In this document: positions 9,049 to 17,737 of the stretch, in pieces | How positions within the stretch are numbered: position 1 is the first letter of the stretch | Layout of the letters: every line of letters begins with the position of its first letter | From: Haloechinothrix_A salitolerans | Lineage (GTDB): Bacteria > Actinomycetota > Actinomycetes > Mycobacteriales > Pseudonocardiaceae | Length of the DNA stretch: 64,000 nucleotides | Reading direction: 5' to 3' (one strand) | Assembly (NCBI RefSeq): GCF_039544105.1 | Contig: NZ_BAABLA010000114.1 | Notes under the pieces: model-generated | What the model saw: the letters and a program-made list of their open reading frames with translations, nothing else | Told to the model about the DNA's origin: nothing | Database searches by the model: none | Program-made: the position numbers and the translations under genes

Positions 9049-9145
9049 GAGGCATCCATCCCGAGCGGCCGAGAGACCTGGCTTGTTGACGCCGCAGCAA
9101 CCACCCACCGATGGGCAGGTGCTACCGCCAGGACCGATGGAGGGA
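9049..9145 (+). ncRNA. SAM-I-type (S-box) riboswitch
   Basis: The conserved S-box core is readable: CCGAGCGGCCGAGAGACCTGG, then GACGCCGCAGCAACCACC, then AGGTGCTACCGCCAGGACC. The closing P1 helix pairs CCATC (9056-9060) with GATGG (9136-9140). A likely promoter lies just upstream (TTGCCA at 9016 and TAATGT at about 9041, with a long spacer). S-box RNAs bind S-adenosylmethionine and turn off methionine or SAM supply genes. Here the 3' side of P1 overlaps the ribosome-binding site of a small leader ORF. SAM-IV is a less likely alternative. Confidence 0.85.
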
Positions 9146-9151
9146 TTCTCT

Positions 9152-9232
9152 GTGTATCGGTCACGAATGCTGACGAAGCGTCGCGTAGTCGACCAGTGCC
9201 GCCGCACGGTGTGCGCGTGTCGCCGCTGCTGA
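9152..9232 (+). CDS. Cys/Arg-rich leader peptide between riboswitch and MetN-like gene
   Basis: A 26-codon ORF starting at GTG 9152 behind a strong ribosome-binding site (GGAGGGA, 9139-9145, 6-nt spacing). The product contains MLTKRRVVDQCRRTVCACR, with four Cys among its last eleven residues. This resembles the short LTKRRxVDxCR-type leader peptides I know from upstream of sulfur and methionine genes in actinobacteria. The ribosome-binding site starts within riboswitch helix P1, so SAM binding could gate its translation. A GC-rich hairpin (GGCCCT at 9257 with AGGGCC) follows it. Coding is inferred from the site and the motif. Confidence 0.6.
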   Translation: MYRSRMLTKRRVVDQCRRTVCACRRC

Positions 9233-9313
9233 CAGCCAGCCCGTCCTGACCGAAGGCCCTGCCGCACGCCTCGCTGTTCGCTGCGCGAGGGCCGCACCAC
9301 ACTGGAGTTCTTC

Positions 9314-10351
9314 GTGATCACTGTCGAAAATCTGACCACGTCCACGACCGAGTCCACCACGCTGCGCGATGTCTCCTTTGAGATCGAAGCCGGTGCCGTG
9401 TTCGGCCTGCTCGGCCGCGCGAGATCGGGGACGTCGACCCTCGCGCGGCTGCTAGGCCTGCATGAGCGGCCCGACGCCGGCACCATTCGTGTCGACGACG
9501 TCGACACCACCCGGTTGGACACCGGGTCGCTGCGTGACCTGCGCCAACGGTTCAGCCTGCTGGAGGCCTACCCGTCACTGCGCGGTGAGCGTACTGTCGC
9601 GGGTAACGTCGCCACCCCGCTTGAGCGGCTGGGGGTCGACGGCCCGAGCAGGCGCGAGCGAGTGCTGCGGCTGCTGGACCTTGTCGGTCTGGCGCGGGCT
9701 GGCGCGCAGCATCCCGGTGAGCTCGATGAAGGCCAGCGCAGGCGCGTCGCGATCGCCCGTGCGCTGGCCACCGACCCCGCGGTGCTCGTCCTGGACGAGC
9801 CCACGGCCGGGCTCGAGGCCGGGCAGGCGGGCGCCGTCCTGGCGACGCTGGACCGCGCGCGGGCGGAACTTGGCGTGACCATCGTGCTCGCGACCGCCGA
9901 CGCGGACGTCGTCCGCAAGGTGTGTGATGCGGTCGCCCTGTTCGCCGACGGTAGGCTGCTGGAGACCGGCACGGTGTTCGACCTCATCACCAACCAGGAC
10001 AGCCACCTGGCGCGCCGCGTGCTGCCGCGTACCGACGACTCCGACGCCGATGGCTATGACGTCGTCGCTGATGTGACGCTCATCGGCCACGCCACGGTCG
10101 GCACGACCCTGCCGTCGGCGGCTGACCGACTGGGTGTAGACATCGCCACTTTGGACGGCGGCACCACTCGTATCGGTGACGTCCCGGTCGCCCGATACCG
10201 GATTGGGCTGCGCGGCGAGAAGGCCGCGATCGCGCTCGGCTGGATCGGCGAGCACGGCGGCCTCGTCACGCCGGTGCGTCGTCCGACACGCGTGGCAACG
10301 TTCGGCGGTCGTGTCACCCGCGAGCCCGCGCTGGCCAGCGTCGCCGCGTAG
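9314..10351 (+). CDS. Orphan MetN-like ABC protein with lost ATPase motifs and NIL domain
   Basis: A 345-residue protein with the layout of MetN, the ATPase of methionine importers: an ABC domain (1-240) and a C-terminal NIL (ACT-like, methionine-sensing) domain (about 258-335). The catalytic motifs are degenerate. The Walker A reads GRARSGTST, so Lys40 is Thr. The signature LSGGQ is LDEGQ. The switch His is missing (LATADADV instead of THD). Walker B (LVLDEPTAGL) is kept. No permease (MetI) or binding protein (MetQ) gene is nearby. GTG start behind CTGGAG. The SAM riboswitch upstream ties it to methionine. I infer a regulatory or structural role rather than transport power. Confidence 0.85.
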   Translation: MITVENLTTSTTESTTLRDVSFEIEAGAVFGLLGRARSGTSTLARLLGLHERPDAGTIRVDDVDTTRLDTGSLRDLRQRFSLLEAYPSLRGERTVAGNVATPLERLGVDGPSRRERVLRLLDLVGLARAGAQHPGELDEGQRRRVAIARALATDPAVLVLDEPTAGLEAGQAGAVLATLDRARAELGVTIVLATADADVVRKVCDAVALFADGRLLETGTVFDLITNQDSHLARRVLPRTDDSDADGYDVVADVTLIGHATVGTTLPSAADRLGVDIATLDGGTTRIGDVPVARYRIGLRGEKAAIALGWIGEHGGLVTPVRRPTRVATFGGRVTREPALASVAA

Positions 10352-10415
10352 CCACACTGCCGGACACAGCGTCGGGAGTGTCGGACACAGCGTCCGAAAC
10401 GTCGGACACGGCGTC
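10350..10415 (-). repeat. 21-bp tandem repeat array B (intergenic)
   Basis: GGACAC (the reverse of GTGTCC) recurs at 10362, 10383 and 10404, exactly 21 bp apart, between the MetN-like gene and ispE. Two units are well conserved and the flanking ones degenerate. Same family as arrays A, C, D and E, but on the opposite strand to A. Confidence 0.9.
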
Positions 10416-10461
10416 GTGGGCGCGACGGGTCACACACGCTCGGTAGGCGTAGGCTGGCAGC

Positions 10462-11427
10462 GTGCTAGCCGTTGTACCGCCACCGGTGACCGTCCGGGTG
10501 CCAGCGAAGGTGAACCTGCACCTCGGTGTGGGCGACGCGCGCGATGACGGCTACCACGAGCTGACCACGGTTTTCCAGGCGTTGTCGCTGGTCGACGAGG
10601 TCACCGTCGCCGCGAGCGAGGAGCCGGGCATCGAGGTGTCCGGCGAGGGCGAGAACACCGTGCCGCGCGGTGAGGCCAACCTCGCTTGGCGCGCCGCCAA
10701 CGAGCTCGCGAACTACGTCGGCCGGACGGGCGACGAACCCAAGGTCAGGGTCGTCATCCGCAAGGGCATCCCGGTCGCTGGCGGCATGGCGGGCGGCAGC
10801 GCGGACGCCGCGGCCACGCTGGTCGGGCTGGCCGCGTTGTGGGACCTGGACATCGCGAGGGACGAACTCGCCGAGATCGCCGCGAAGCTCGGCAGCGACG
10901 TCCCGTTCGCACTGTCCGGCGGAACCGCACTCGGCACGGGTCGCGGTGAGGAACTGGTGCCGGTGCTGTGCCGCCACACGTTCCATTGGGTGCTCGCGTT
11001 CGCGACGAAGGGCCTGTCGACGCCCAGGGTGTTCGGCGAGCTGGACCGGCTCCGCGACAACGGCGAGCCGCCGCGCGTCGGCTCGCACGCCCCGCTGCTG
11101 GAGGCGCTGGCGTCCGGCGACCCGAGACAGCTCGCCATGCTGCTCGGCAACGATTTGCAGGCCGCGGCCGTATCGTTGCGGCCGTCGCTGCGTCGCACAC
11201 TGCGCGCTGGCGTGGACGCGGGTGCGCTGGCGGGCATGGTGTCCGGGTCCGGGCCGACGTGCGCGTTCCTGTGCGAGGACGAGGACGCCGCCGTCGACGT
11301 CGCCGCACAGCTCGCGGGTACCGGCGTGTGCCGCACGGTGCGGGTCGCGCACGGCCCGGTGCACGGCGCGCGGATCGTCGGCGGCGAGGACAGCACGCGT
11401 CCGACCCCGCCCCAGGTGCACGCCTGA
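10462..11427 (+). CDS. ispE: 4-diphosphocytidyl-2-C-methyl-D-erythritol kinase
   Basis: A 321-residue GHMP kinase that phosphorylates CDP-ME at the 2-hydroxyl in the non-mevalonate (MEP) isoprenoid pathway. Motifs: VPAKVNLHLGVGDARDDGYHE at the N-terminus (substrate site), the ATP loop PVAGGMAGGSADAAATL, and the third GHMP motif MVSGSGPTCAF. GTG start at 10462. Follows ksgA in mycobacteria; here the MetN-like gene and its riboswitch lie between them. Confidence 0.95.
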   Translation: MLAVVPPPVTVRVPAKVNLHLGVGDARDDGYHELTTVFQALSLVDEVTVAASEEPGIEVSGEGENTVPRGEANLAWRAANELANYVGRTGDEPKVRVVIRKGIPVAGGMAGGSADAAATLVGLAALWDLDIARDELAEIAAKLGSDVPFALSGGTALGTGRGEELVPVLCRHTFHWVLAFATKGLSTPRVFGELDRLRDNGEPPRVGSHAPLLEALASGDPRQLAMLLGNDLQAAAVSLRPSLRRTLRAGVDAGALAGMVSGSGPTCAFLCEDEDAAVDVAAQLAGTGVCRTVRVAHGPVHGARIVGGEDSTRPTPPQVHA

Positions 11428-11484
11428 CGCCGTGGCCTAAGTTGGACACGGACCCCGAACCTCTGCCCCTGGAATAGCGCCTAG

Positions 11485-13242
11485 ATGGTCAACCTGATCA
11501 ACACCGAGGACGTCTCGAAGTCCTTCGGCGAACGCACCCTGCTCAACGCCGTGTCGCTCGGCGTCGAGGACACTGACCGGATCGGCGTCGTCGGCCTCAA
11601 CGGCGGCGGCAAGACGACGCTGCTCGAGATCCTGGCTGGCCTGGAACCGCCGGACTCCGGCAGGGTCGCCCGGTCACGTGACCTGCGGCTCGCCGTGGTC
11701 ACCCAACGGGTGGAGATCGACGCCGACGTCACCGTCCGCGACGCCGTGCTCGCCGGGTACGACGCCGAGTTCGAGTGGGCGGCGGATCCGCGTGTGCGCT
11801 CCATCGTTGAGGGGCTCGGCATCACCGCGCTGGGCCTCGGCTCGAAGGTCGGCGCGCTGTCCGGCGGGGAACGACGCCGGGTAGCCCTCGGCGCGGCACT
11901 GGTGCGCGAGCTGGACCTGCTGATCCTGGACGAACCCACCAACCACCTTGACGTCGAGGGCGTGCGCTGGCTCGCCGATCATCTGCTAGCCCGCAAGGTC
12001 GCGCTGGTCGTCGTCACCCACGACCGGTGGTTCCTGGACACGGTGTGCACCCGGACGTGGGAAGTCGTCAACGGGACCGTCGAGCAGTACGAGGGCGGCT
12101 ACGCCGACTGGGTGTACGCCCGTGCGGAGCGGGCCAAGCTGGCAGCGGCCGCTGAGGAGAAGCGCCGCAACCTGGCGCGCAAGGAGCTCGCGTGGCTGCG
12201 GCGTGGCGCGAAGGCGCGGACGTCGAAGCCACGCTACCGCGTGGAGGCCGCCGAGGCGCTGATCGCCGACGTCCCACCGCCACGCGATCCGCGTGAACTG
12301 CACGCCTTCGCCAAGCGACGGCTCGGCAAGACGGTGATCGAGCTGGAGGACGTCACGCTGCGCGCGGGGGAGCGGGAGCTGCTGAGCGATGTCACCTGGC
12401 GGCTCGGGCCAGGCGACCGGATCGGCCTGGTCGGGGTGAACGGGTCCGGCAAGACGTCGTTGCTGCGGCTGCTGGCCGGACATCGCGAGCCGGACGCGGG
12501 CAAGCGGATCGAAGGCACCACCGTGCGGCTGGCGTACCTGACGCAGGAGCTGGAGGACCTGCCCGGCGACCTACGGGTGCTTGAGGCCGTCGAACAGGTG
12601 GCGAAGCGCGTCGTGCTTGGCAAGCACGAGATGACGGCGTCGCAGCTCGCGGAGCGGTTCGGCTTCCCGGCGCGGCGGCAGTGGACCCCGGTGGACGACC
12701 TCTCCGGCGGCGAGCGCAGGCGATTGCAGCTCACCCGGCTGCTGATGGCGGAGCCGAACGTGCTGCTGCTGGACGAGCCCACCAACGACCTCGACATCGA
12801 CACGTTGCAGCAACTGGAAGATCTGCTCGACTCGTGGCCCGGCACGCTCGTCGTCGTCTCGCACGACCGTTACCTGGTCGAACGCGCCTGCGACACCGTG
12901 GTCGCGCTGTTCGGCGACGGCGCGGTCACCGACCTGCCCGGCGGCATCGACGAGTACCTGCGCCGTCGGGCGTCGCTGCTGAGCGCCCCCGCCACCGAAG
13001 CGGCTCCGGCGAAGCAGAAGTCCTCCGCAGCCGAGCAGCGCGCGGCGCGGAAGGAGTTGGCGAAGCTGGAACGCAAGGTGGAGACGCTGCACCGCAAGGA
13101 GCGGGAACTGCACGACGCGCTCGCGAACGCCGCCAACAACCCGGACGAACTGCTGAAACTGGACTCCGAACTCAAAGCCGTTATCGCCGAGAAGGAGGAC
13201 GTCGAGGCCCGCTGGATGGAGCTCGCCGACGCCGCCGAATAG
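11485..13242 (+). CDS. ABC-F family ribosome-associated ATPase
   Basis: A 585-residue soluble protein with two ABC domains and no membrane segments. Walker A motifs are GLNGGGKTT (about 37) and GVNGSGKTS (about 317). Both signature motifs are LSGGERRR, and the Walker B regions are LLILDEPTNHLD and LLLLDEPTNDLD. The charged linker between the domains (about 210-260) is the ABC-F P-site tRNA interaction motif. The C-terminal 80 residues (Lys/Glu-rich, RKELAKLERKVETLHRKERE) form a predicted coiled coil as in Uup. Such proteins act on stalled ribosomes; an antibiotic-resistance role cannot be excluded. It occupies the position of Rv1012 in the compared order. Confidence 0.9.
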   Translation: MVNLINTEDVSKSFGERTLLNAVSLGVEDTDRIGVVGLNGGGKTTLLEILAGLEPPDSGRVARSRDLRLAVVTQRVEIDADVTVRDAVLAGYDAEFEWAADPRVRSIVEGLGITALGLGSKVGALSGGERRRVALGAALVRELDLLILDEPTNHLDVEGVRWLADHLLARKVALVVVTHDRWFLDTVCTRTWEVVNGTVEQYEGGYADWVYARAERAKLAAAAEEKRRNLARKELAWLRRGAKARTSKPRYRVEAAEALIADVPPPRDPRELHAFAKRRLGKTVIELEDVTLRAGERELLSDVTWRLGPGDRIGLVGVNGSGKTSLLRLLAGHREPDAGKRIEGTTVRLAYLTQELEDLPGDLRVLEAVEQVAKRVVLGKHEMTASQLAERFGFPARRQWTPVDDLSGGERRRLQLTRLLMAEPNVLLLDEPTNDLDIDTLQQLEDLLDSWPGTLVVVSHDRYLVERACDTVVALFGDGAVTDLPGGIDEYLRRRASLLSAPATEAAPAKQKSSAAEQRAARKELAKLERKVETLHRKERELHDALANAANNPDELLKLDSELKAVIAEKEDVEARWMELADAAE

Positions 13243-13252
13243 TCGACCTCGT

Positions 13253-13276
13253 ACAAGCCGTGCTGGGCGGGCTTGT
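13253..13276 (+). terminator. Hairpin after the ABC-F gene
   Basis: ACAAGCC and GGCTTGT form a 7-bp stem with a 10-nt loop, 10 bp after the ABC-F stop. It has no T-run, so it is a weak or Rho-assisted terminator candidate. Confidence 0.4.
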
Positions 13277-13314
13277 GTATCGGTGACAACTATGTGGTCT
13301 ATAGGCTCGACGGT

Positions 13315-15000
13315 ATGAGCAGGTTTGTCGACCAACTGATATCCATTGCCCTTTCCGACGGCGGCGGCAAGCGCGGAATGACCACCGGCGAACCGCACGA
13401 CCCGGTCCGGGCGACGTGGGCCGACGTGCACGAGCAGGCGCGGCGCGTCGCGGGCGGTCTCGCCGCGGACGGGCTTCGCCCCGGCGGATCCGTCGGCGTC
13501 CTCGCCGCCGCGCCGGCGCTGATCGCGCCAACGGTGCAGGCGGTGTGGTTCGCCGGGGGCAGCGTCACCATGCTGCACCAACCCACTCCGCGCACCGACC
13601 TCGGCGAGTGGGCGTCGGACACGCTTACCGTGTTGCGGATGATCGGCTCCGACCTGGTGCTGCTCGGCGACCCTTTCGACCAGCTCGCGCCGGTCCTCGA
13701 GGAGAACGGCATCCGCTACCGGATGATCAATGACCTGCTCGACGCCGATCCAATCGCCGATCCGGTTGCCGCTGGTGAGGACGACTTGGCACTGCTGCAG
13801 CTCACTAGCGGGTCGACGGCGGAACCGAAGGCCGTCAAGATCACGCACGGCAACCTGTTCTCGAATATGTCGGCCATGATCGAGCGCTCCGAGGTTGACC
13901 CCGAGGTGGACACGATGGTGTCGTGGCTGCCGCTGTTTCACGACATGGGGATGGTTGGCTTCCTGACCGTTCCGATGACCTTCGGTATCGAGCTCGTCAA
14001 GGTCACCCCGGTGGAGTTCCTCGGCGGGCCGTTGATCTGGCCGGACCTCATCAGCCGCTACCAGGGCACCGTCACGGCAGCGCCGAACTTCGCCTACGCG
14101 ATTGTCGGCAAGCGGCTCGCCAGGGCCGGTGACGACGCGTCCTACGACCTGTCTAGCCTGCGCATCGCGCTCAACGGCGCGGAGCCGATCGACGCCGCCG
14201 CCGTCCAGACATTCACCGACGCGGGTGCGCGCTTCGGTCTCGATCCCGGTGCGGTGTTCCCCGCCTACGGTCTCGCGGAGGCAACGCTCGCGGTGTCCTT
14301 CGCTCCGCTAGGCGCCGGGCTGGAGCTGGACGTCGTCGAGCCGGACGCGCTGGAAGCGCACGACCGGGCGGTGCCGGTTCCCGACGACGACCCGCGCCGA
14401 GGCACCGACAAGGTGCGCTCATTCGCGGTGCTTGGCAGGCCGTTGTCCGGTCTCGAGGCGCGGATCGTCGCGGAGGACGGCACCGTGCTTGGTGACCGTG
14501 AAGTCGGGGAGATTCAGCTACGCGGCGAAGCCGTGACACCGGGATACCTGACCGTCGACGGGCCGCTGGACACGCAGGACGCCGAGGGCTGGTTCGCCAC
14601 CGGCGACATCGGCTACCTGATCGACGGGCAGATCGTCATCTGCGGCAGGAGCAAGGACGTCATCATCATGGGCGGCCGCAACATTTACCCGACCGACGTC
14701 GAACGCGCCGCGCAGGCGGTGCCCGGCGTGCGCGCGGGTAACGCGATCGCGGTGCGCATCGACGCGGGTACGCGCAGGGAGCGCTATGCCGTCGTGCTGG
14801 AGTCGAATGTCGCGGGTTCCGACGACGAATCCGCGCTGGCGAAGGAAGTCACCGCGCGGGTGACCGACGCGGTCGGCGTTCGGCCGTTCTCGGTGCTGGT
14901 GCTCTCGCCGGGGAGCTTGCCGAAGACGCCGTCTGGCAAGGTCAAGCGCGCCGCAACGGCGGAGACGTACGCCGACGAGATCGACAAGGCGAGCGCCTAG
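13315..15000 (+). CDS. Fatty-acyl-AMP/CoA ligase (Pks16/FadD-like)
   Basis: 561 residues of the adenylate-forming (ANL) superfamily, which activate a fatty acid with ATP. Motifs: the P-loop LTSGSTAEPKAVKITHGN, WLPLFHDMGMVG, YGLAEATLAVSFAP, FATGDIGY, the hinge GRSKDVIIMGGRNIYPTDVE, and the C-terminal catalytic Lys in KTPSGKVKR. The HDMGMVG segment is shared with fatty-acyl-AMP ligases, so transfer to a carrier protein rather than CoA is possible. No polyketide domain is present despite the name of its positional equivalent Rv1013 (pks16). The start is ATG 13315 (MSRFVDQL). Confidence 0.87.
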   Translation: MSRFVDQLISIALSDGGGKRGMTTGEPHDPVRATWADVHEQARRVAGGLAADGLRPGGSVGVLAAAPALIAPTVQAVWFAGGSVTMLHQPTPRTDLGEWASDTLTVLRMIGSDLVLLGDPFDQLAPVLEENGIRYRMINDLLDADPIADPVAAGEDDLALLQLTSGSTAEPKAVKITHGNLFSNMSAMIERSEVDPEVDTMVSWLPLFHDMGMVGFLTVPMTFGIELVKVTPVEFLGGPLIWPDLISRYQGTVTAAPNFAYAIVGKRLARAGDDASYDLSSLRIALNGAEPIDAAAVQTFTDAGARFGLDPGAVFPAYGLAEATLAVSFAPLGAGLELDVVEPDALEAHDRAVPVPDDDPRRGTDKVRSFAVLGRPLSGLEARIVAEDGTVLGDREVGEIQLRGEAVTPGYLTVDGPLDTQDAEGWFATGDIGYLIDGQIVICGRSKDVIIMGGRNIYPTDVERAAQAVPGVRAGNAIAVRIDAGTRRERYAVVLESNVAGSDDESALAKEVTARVTDAVGVRPFSVLVLSPGSLPKTPSGKVKRAATAETYADEIDKASA

Positions 15001-15055
15001 CCTGGCGGTGGACGGTGGGCGCTCCGGTCGGGCGTTCGTGTCGAGTCTCGCTGTG

Positions 15056-15103
15056 GATTGTGAGCCGTTGTGGTCGTGGCAGCGACCACAACGACTCACA
15101 ATC
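15056..15103. terminator. Long near-perfect inverted repeat between convergent genes
   Basis: Arms of 21 bp (15056-15076 and 15083-15103, starting GATTGTGAG) differ at one base and enclose a 6-nt loop. It lies between the convergent acyl ligase (ends 15000) and pth (ends 15241), so a bidirectional terminator is the simplest reading. No T-run follows on either side. The rest of 15001-15240 shows nothing I recognise. Confidence 0.6.
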
Positions 15104-15240
15104 GCCGGTATTCAGTGCGGACGACCACGCAAAACGGATGAAAGCGGCGTGGGAACGACAGCAGGGCAGGTGACGCGAGGCGCGGGCCCTACGCTGCGGC
15201 GTGGACGTGCGAGCGACACGGCATGGCCCACCCGTGCCCC

Positions 15241-15831
15241 TCAATGAAACCGGTTCTGCGCCGAGGCCAGGCCCTTACTGACCAGTTCATCGACGGCGTC
15301 GGCGCAGCGGTCGACGTGGTAAGCCAGGTCGCGCCGCTCGATGCGGGAGAAGTCCTTGAGCACGTAGTCGGCGGCGGACATCCGCCCTGGCGGGCGGCCG
15401 ACGCCGAAGCGCACCCGATAGTAGTCGCGGGTGCCGAGTGACTTCGAGAGCGAGCGCAGCCCGTTGTGGCCGCTCTCACCGCCGCCGAACTTGAGTCGGA
15501 CCGCACCGAAATCGATGTCGAGCTCGTCGTGCACGACGACGATGGCGCTGGCGGGGAGCTTGAAGAACCGCGCGAGCCCGGCGATCGGGCCGCCAGAGAG
15601 GTTCATGAACGAGCGCGGCTTGGCGAGCACGACGGGCGTGCCAGCCAGCCTGCCCTCGACGACGTCGGCACCAGCCTTGTGTGCCTTGAACTTGCCGCCG
15701 ACGCGGTCGGCGAGTTCGTCGGCGACGAGGAAACCGACGTTGTGGCGGTTGCCCGCATACGCGGGTCCCGGATTGCCGAGGCCGGCGAGCAGCACCCGCT
15801 CGCCGGCCCCCGGAATGTCCAGTTCGGACAC
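15241..15831 (-). CDS. pth: Peptidyl-tRNA hydrolase
   Basis: 196 residues. Pth releases tRNA from peptidyl-tRNAs that drop off ribosomes. The active-site motif AGNRHNVGFLVAD contains the catalytic His30. Other signatures are KPRSFMNLSGGP, VVHDELDIDFG and the lid segment GGGESGHNGLRSL. ATG start; the rplY stop lies 1 bp upstream, so the two are translated together, as for Rv1014c-Rv1015c. Confidence 0.96.
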   Translation of the reverse strand: MSELDIPGAGERVLLAGLGNPGPAYAGNRHNVGFLVADELADRVGGKFKAHKAGADVVEGRLAGTPVVLAKPRSFMNLSGGPIAGLARFFKLPASAIVVVHDELDIDFGAVRLKFGGGESGHNGLRSLSKSLGTRDYYRVRFGVGRPPGRMSAADYVLKDFSRIERRDLAYHVDRCADAVDELVSKGLASAQNRFH

Positions 15832-15832
15832 G

Positions 15833-16477
15833 TTACTCGCTGGACTCCTCCGCGGCTGGCTCCTCGGCCGCGGCCTCCGCGGGGGCCGCGGCCTCTTCCT
15901 CCTCCGTGGGCTCCTCGAGCGACTCGGCGGTCGGCGCCTCGTTGACGGCGGCGACCAGCGCCTCTGGATCGGTCAGCAGCGTAGCGCCGTCGGGCAGTTC
16001 GACGTCGCCCGCGTGGACCTGGGTGCCGATCTCGGCGCCATCGAGGGACACCTCGAGCTGCTCGGGGATGTGCAGCGCGTCCACCTCGACGGAGAGCGTG
16101 TCGTAGTCCTGGTTGACCAGGGTGCCGCTGACGGCTTCGCCGGTCAGCACGACCGGGATGTCGACGGTGACCTTCTCGCCGCGCTTGAGCAGCAGCAGGT
16201 CGACGTGCTCGATGTAGTTCTTCAGCGGGTGGACCGTGATGGTCTTGGTGAGCGCGAGCTGCGACTTGCGCTCGCCCTCGATGTTCAGCGTGATCACGGA
16301 GTTGCGGCCGTGGTCACGGATGACGCGGGCGAACTCGACGGTCGGCAGCGAAAGGTGCTTCGGATCGGAGCCGTGCCCGTAGAGCACGGCGGGGATCTTG
16401 CCCGCGCGGCGGGTGCGGCGTGCCGCGCCCTTGCCGAACTCGGAGCGGTGCTCAACGGACAGACGTACCTCGTCCAA
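15833..16477 (-). CDS. rplY: 50S ribosomal protein L25/general stress protein Ctc
   Basis: A 214-residue long-form bL25 (CTC type) that binds 5S rRNA. It has an N-terminal L25 domain (RTRRAGKIPAVLYGHG), a C-terminal L25 beta domain, and an Ala/Glu-rich tail of about 40 residues typical of actinobacteria. The start is TTG 16477, preceded by AAGGAGA with 6-nt spacing; the longer open frame to 16618 has no suitable site and an unlikely composition. Upstream, TAGACT at about 16633 is a possible -10. The intervening region 16478-16756 holds no gene; lpqT, found here in M. tuberculosis, is missing. Confidence 0.92.
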   Translation of the reverse strand: MDEVRLSVEHRSEFGKGAARRTRRAGKIPAVLYGHGSDPKHLSLPTVEFARVIRDHGRNSVITLNIEGERKSQLALTKTITVHPLKNYIEHVDLLLLKRGEKVTVDIPVVLTGEAVSGTLVNQDYDTLSVEVDALHIPEQLEVSLDGAEIGTQVHAGDVELPDGATLLTDPEALVAAVNEAPTAESLEEPTEEEEAAAPAEAAAEEPAAEESSE

Positions 16478-16756
16478 CGGTCTTCTCCTTGACACTAGGC
16501 AGGGAAATCGGTTTGCTCGGGGTCGACCCGGCGCGAGGGGCTTCGCGCATGACGGCGCGCGGCAACCAAAGACCGCCACGTCGATCACGCCAGGCCGAAA
16601 CCCGCCTCGCCGGGGCAACCCGGATAGTCTAGCCTCGCCGGGTCACGCCGGCGAACGGGGGTGACGACTCTCGGTGGTGCCGGGGTCGGCGGCCGATGCC
16701 AGGCCCACGTGAGCGCGGCGACGGCCGGGGGTGTTCAGGCCGGATCAGGCAGTGAA

Positions 16757-17737
16757 TCAGGCATTGCCGTCGAACAGGCTGGTCACCGAGCCGTCCTCGA
16801 AGACCTGCTCGATCGCCCGCGCGATGAGCGGCGCTATGGACAGCACCGTCATACCGGGGAAGCGTTTCTCGTCAGGGATTGGCAGCGTGTTCGTGAAGAT
16901 CACTTCCCGCGCGCCGCACCGCGAGAGGCGTTCCGTCGCTGGATCGGACAGCACGCCGTGGGTCGCCGCGACGACGACGTCGGACGCGCCCTCCTCCTTG
17001 AGCACCTGCACGGCGCCCGCGACCGTGCCACCGGTGTCGATCATGTCGTCGATGATCACGCACAGTCGGTCCTTGGCGTCGCCGACGACCCGGTTGGCCA
17101 TCGCCTCGTTCGGCTTGTCCGGGTCGCGGGTCTTGTGGATGAACGCGATCGGCCGGTTGCCTAGTTCCTGCGCCCACTTCTCGGCGAGCCGCACCCTGCC
17201 GGAGTCCGGCGAGACGACGGTGATCGGCTTGTCGCCGTAGTGATCCCGCAGGTACTCGCACAGCACGGTCTGCGCGAACAGGTGGTCGACAGGGCCGTCG
17301 AAGAAGCCCTGGATCTGCGCGGTGTGCAGGTCAACCGTCATGATCCGGTCCGCGCCAGCCACCTTGAACATGTCCGCGAGTAGGCGCGCCGAGATCGGCT
17401 CGCGGCCTTTGTGCTTCTTGTCCTGCCTGCTGTACGGGTAGTACGGCATGATCACGGTGATGCGCTTGGCGCTGGCGCGCTTGAGCGCGTCCACCATGAT
17501 CAACTGCTCCATGATCCACTCGTTGATCGGCGGGCAGTGGCTCTGGATCACGAAGGCGTCGACGCCGCGCACCGACTCCTCGAACCGGACGAAGATCTCA
17601 CCGTTGGCGAAGGTGCGCGCCTGCTGTGGCGTGATGGTGACGTTGAGGCACTTCGCGACCTCTTCTGCGAGTTCGAGGTGCGAGCGCCCTGCGAACAGCA
17701 TCAGATTCTTCTTGGGCGTTCCCGACTTCGAACTCAT
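16757..17737 (-). CDS. prs: Ribose-phosphate pyrophosphokinase
   Basis: 326 residues. It makes PRPP from ribose 5-phosphate and ATP for nucleotide, histidine and decaprenyl-phosphoarabinose synthesis. Motifs: FANGEIFVRFEESVRG, the flexible-loop region RQDKKHKGREPISAR, DLHTAQIQGFFDGPVDHL, and the PRPP-binding loop VIIDDMIDTGGTVAGA. Class I, length typical. Overlaps the end of glmU by 4 bp (ATGA), so glmU-prs is one operon. Confidence 0.97.
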   Translation of the reverse strand: MSSKSGTPKKNLMLFAGRSHLELAEEVAKCLNVTITPQQARTFANGEIFVRFEESVRGVDAFVIQSHCPPINEWIMEQLIMVDALKRASAKRITVIMPYYPYSRQDKKHKGREPISARLLADMFKVAGADRIMTVDLHTAQIQGFFDGPVDHLFAQTVLCEYLRDHYGDKPITVVSPDSGRVRLAEKWAQELGNRPIAFIHKTRDPDKPNEAMANRVVGDAKDRLCVIIDDMIDTGGTVAGAVQVLKEEGASDVVVAATHGVLSDPATERLSRCGAREVIFTNTLPIPDEKRFPGMTVLSIAPLIARAIEQVFEDGSVTSLFDGNA

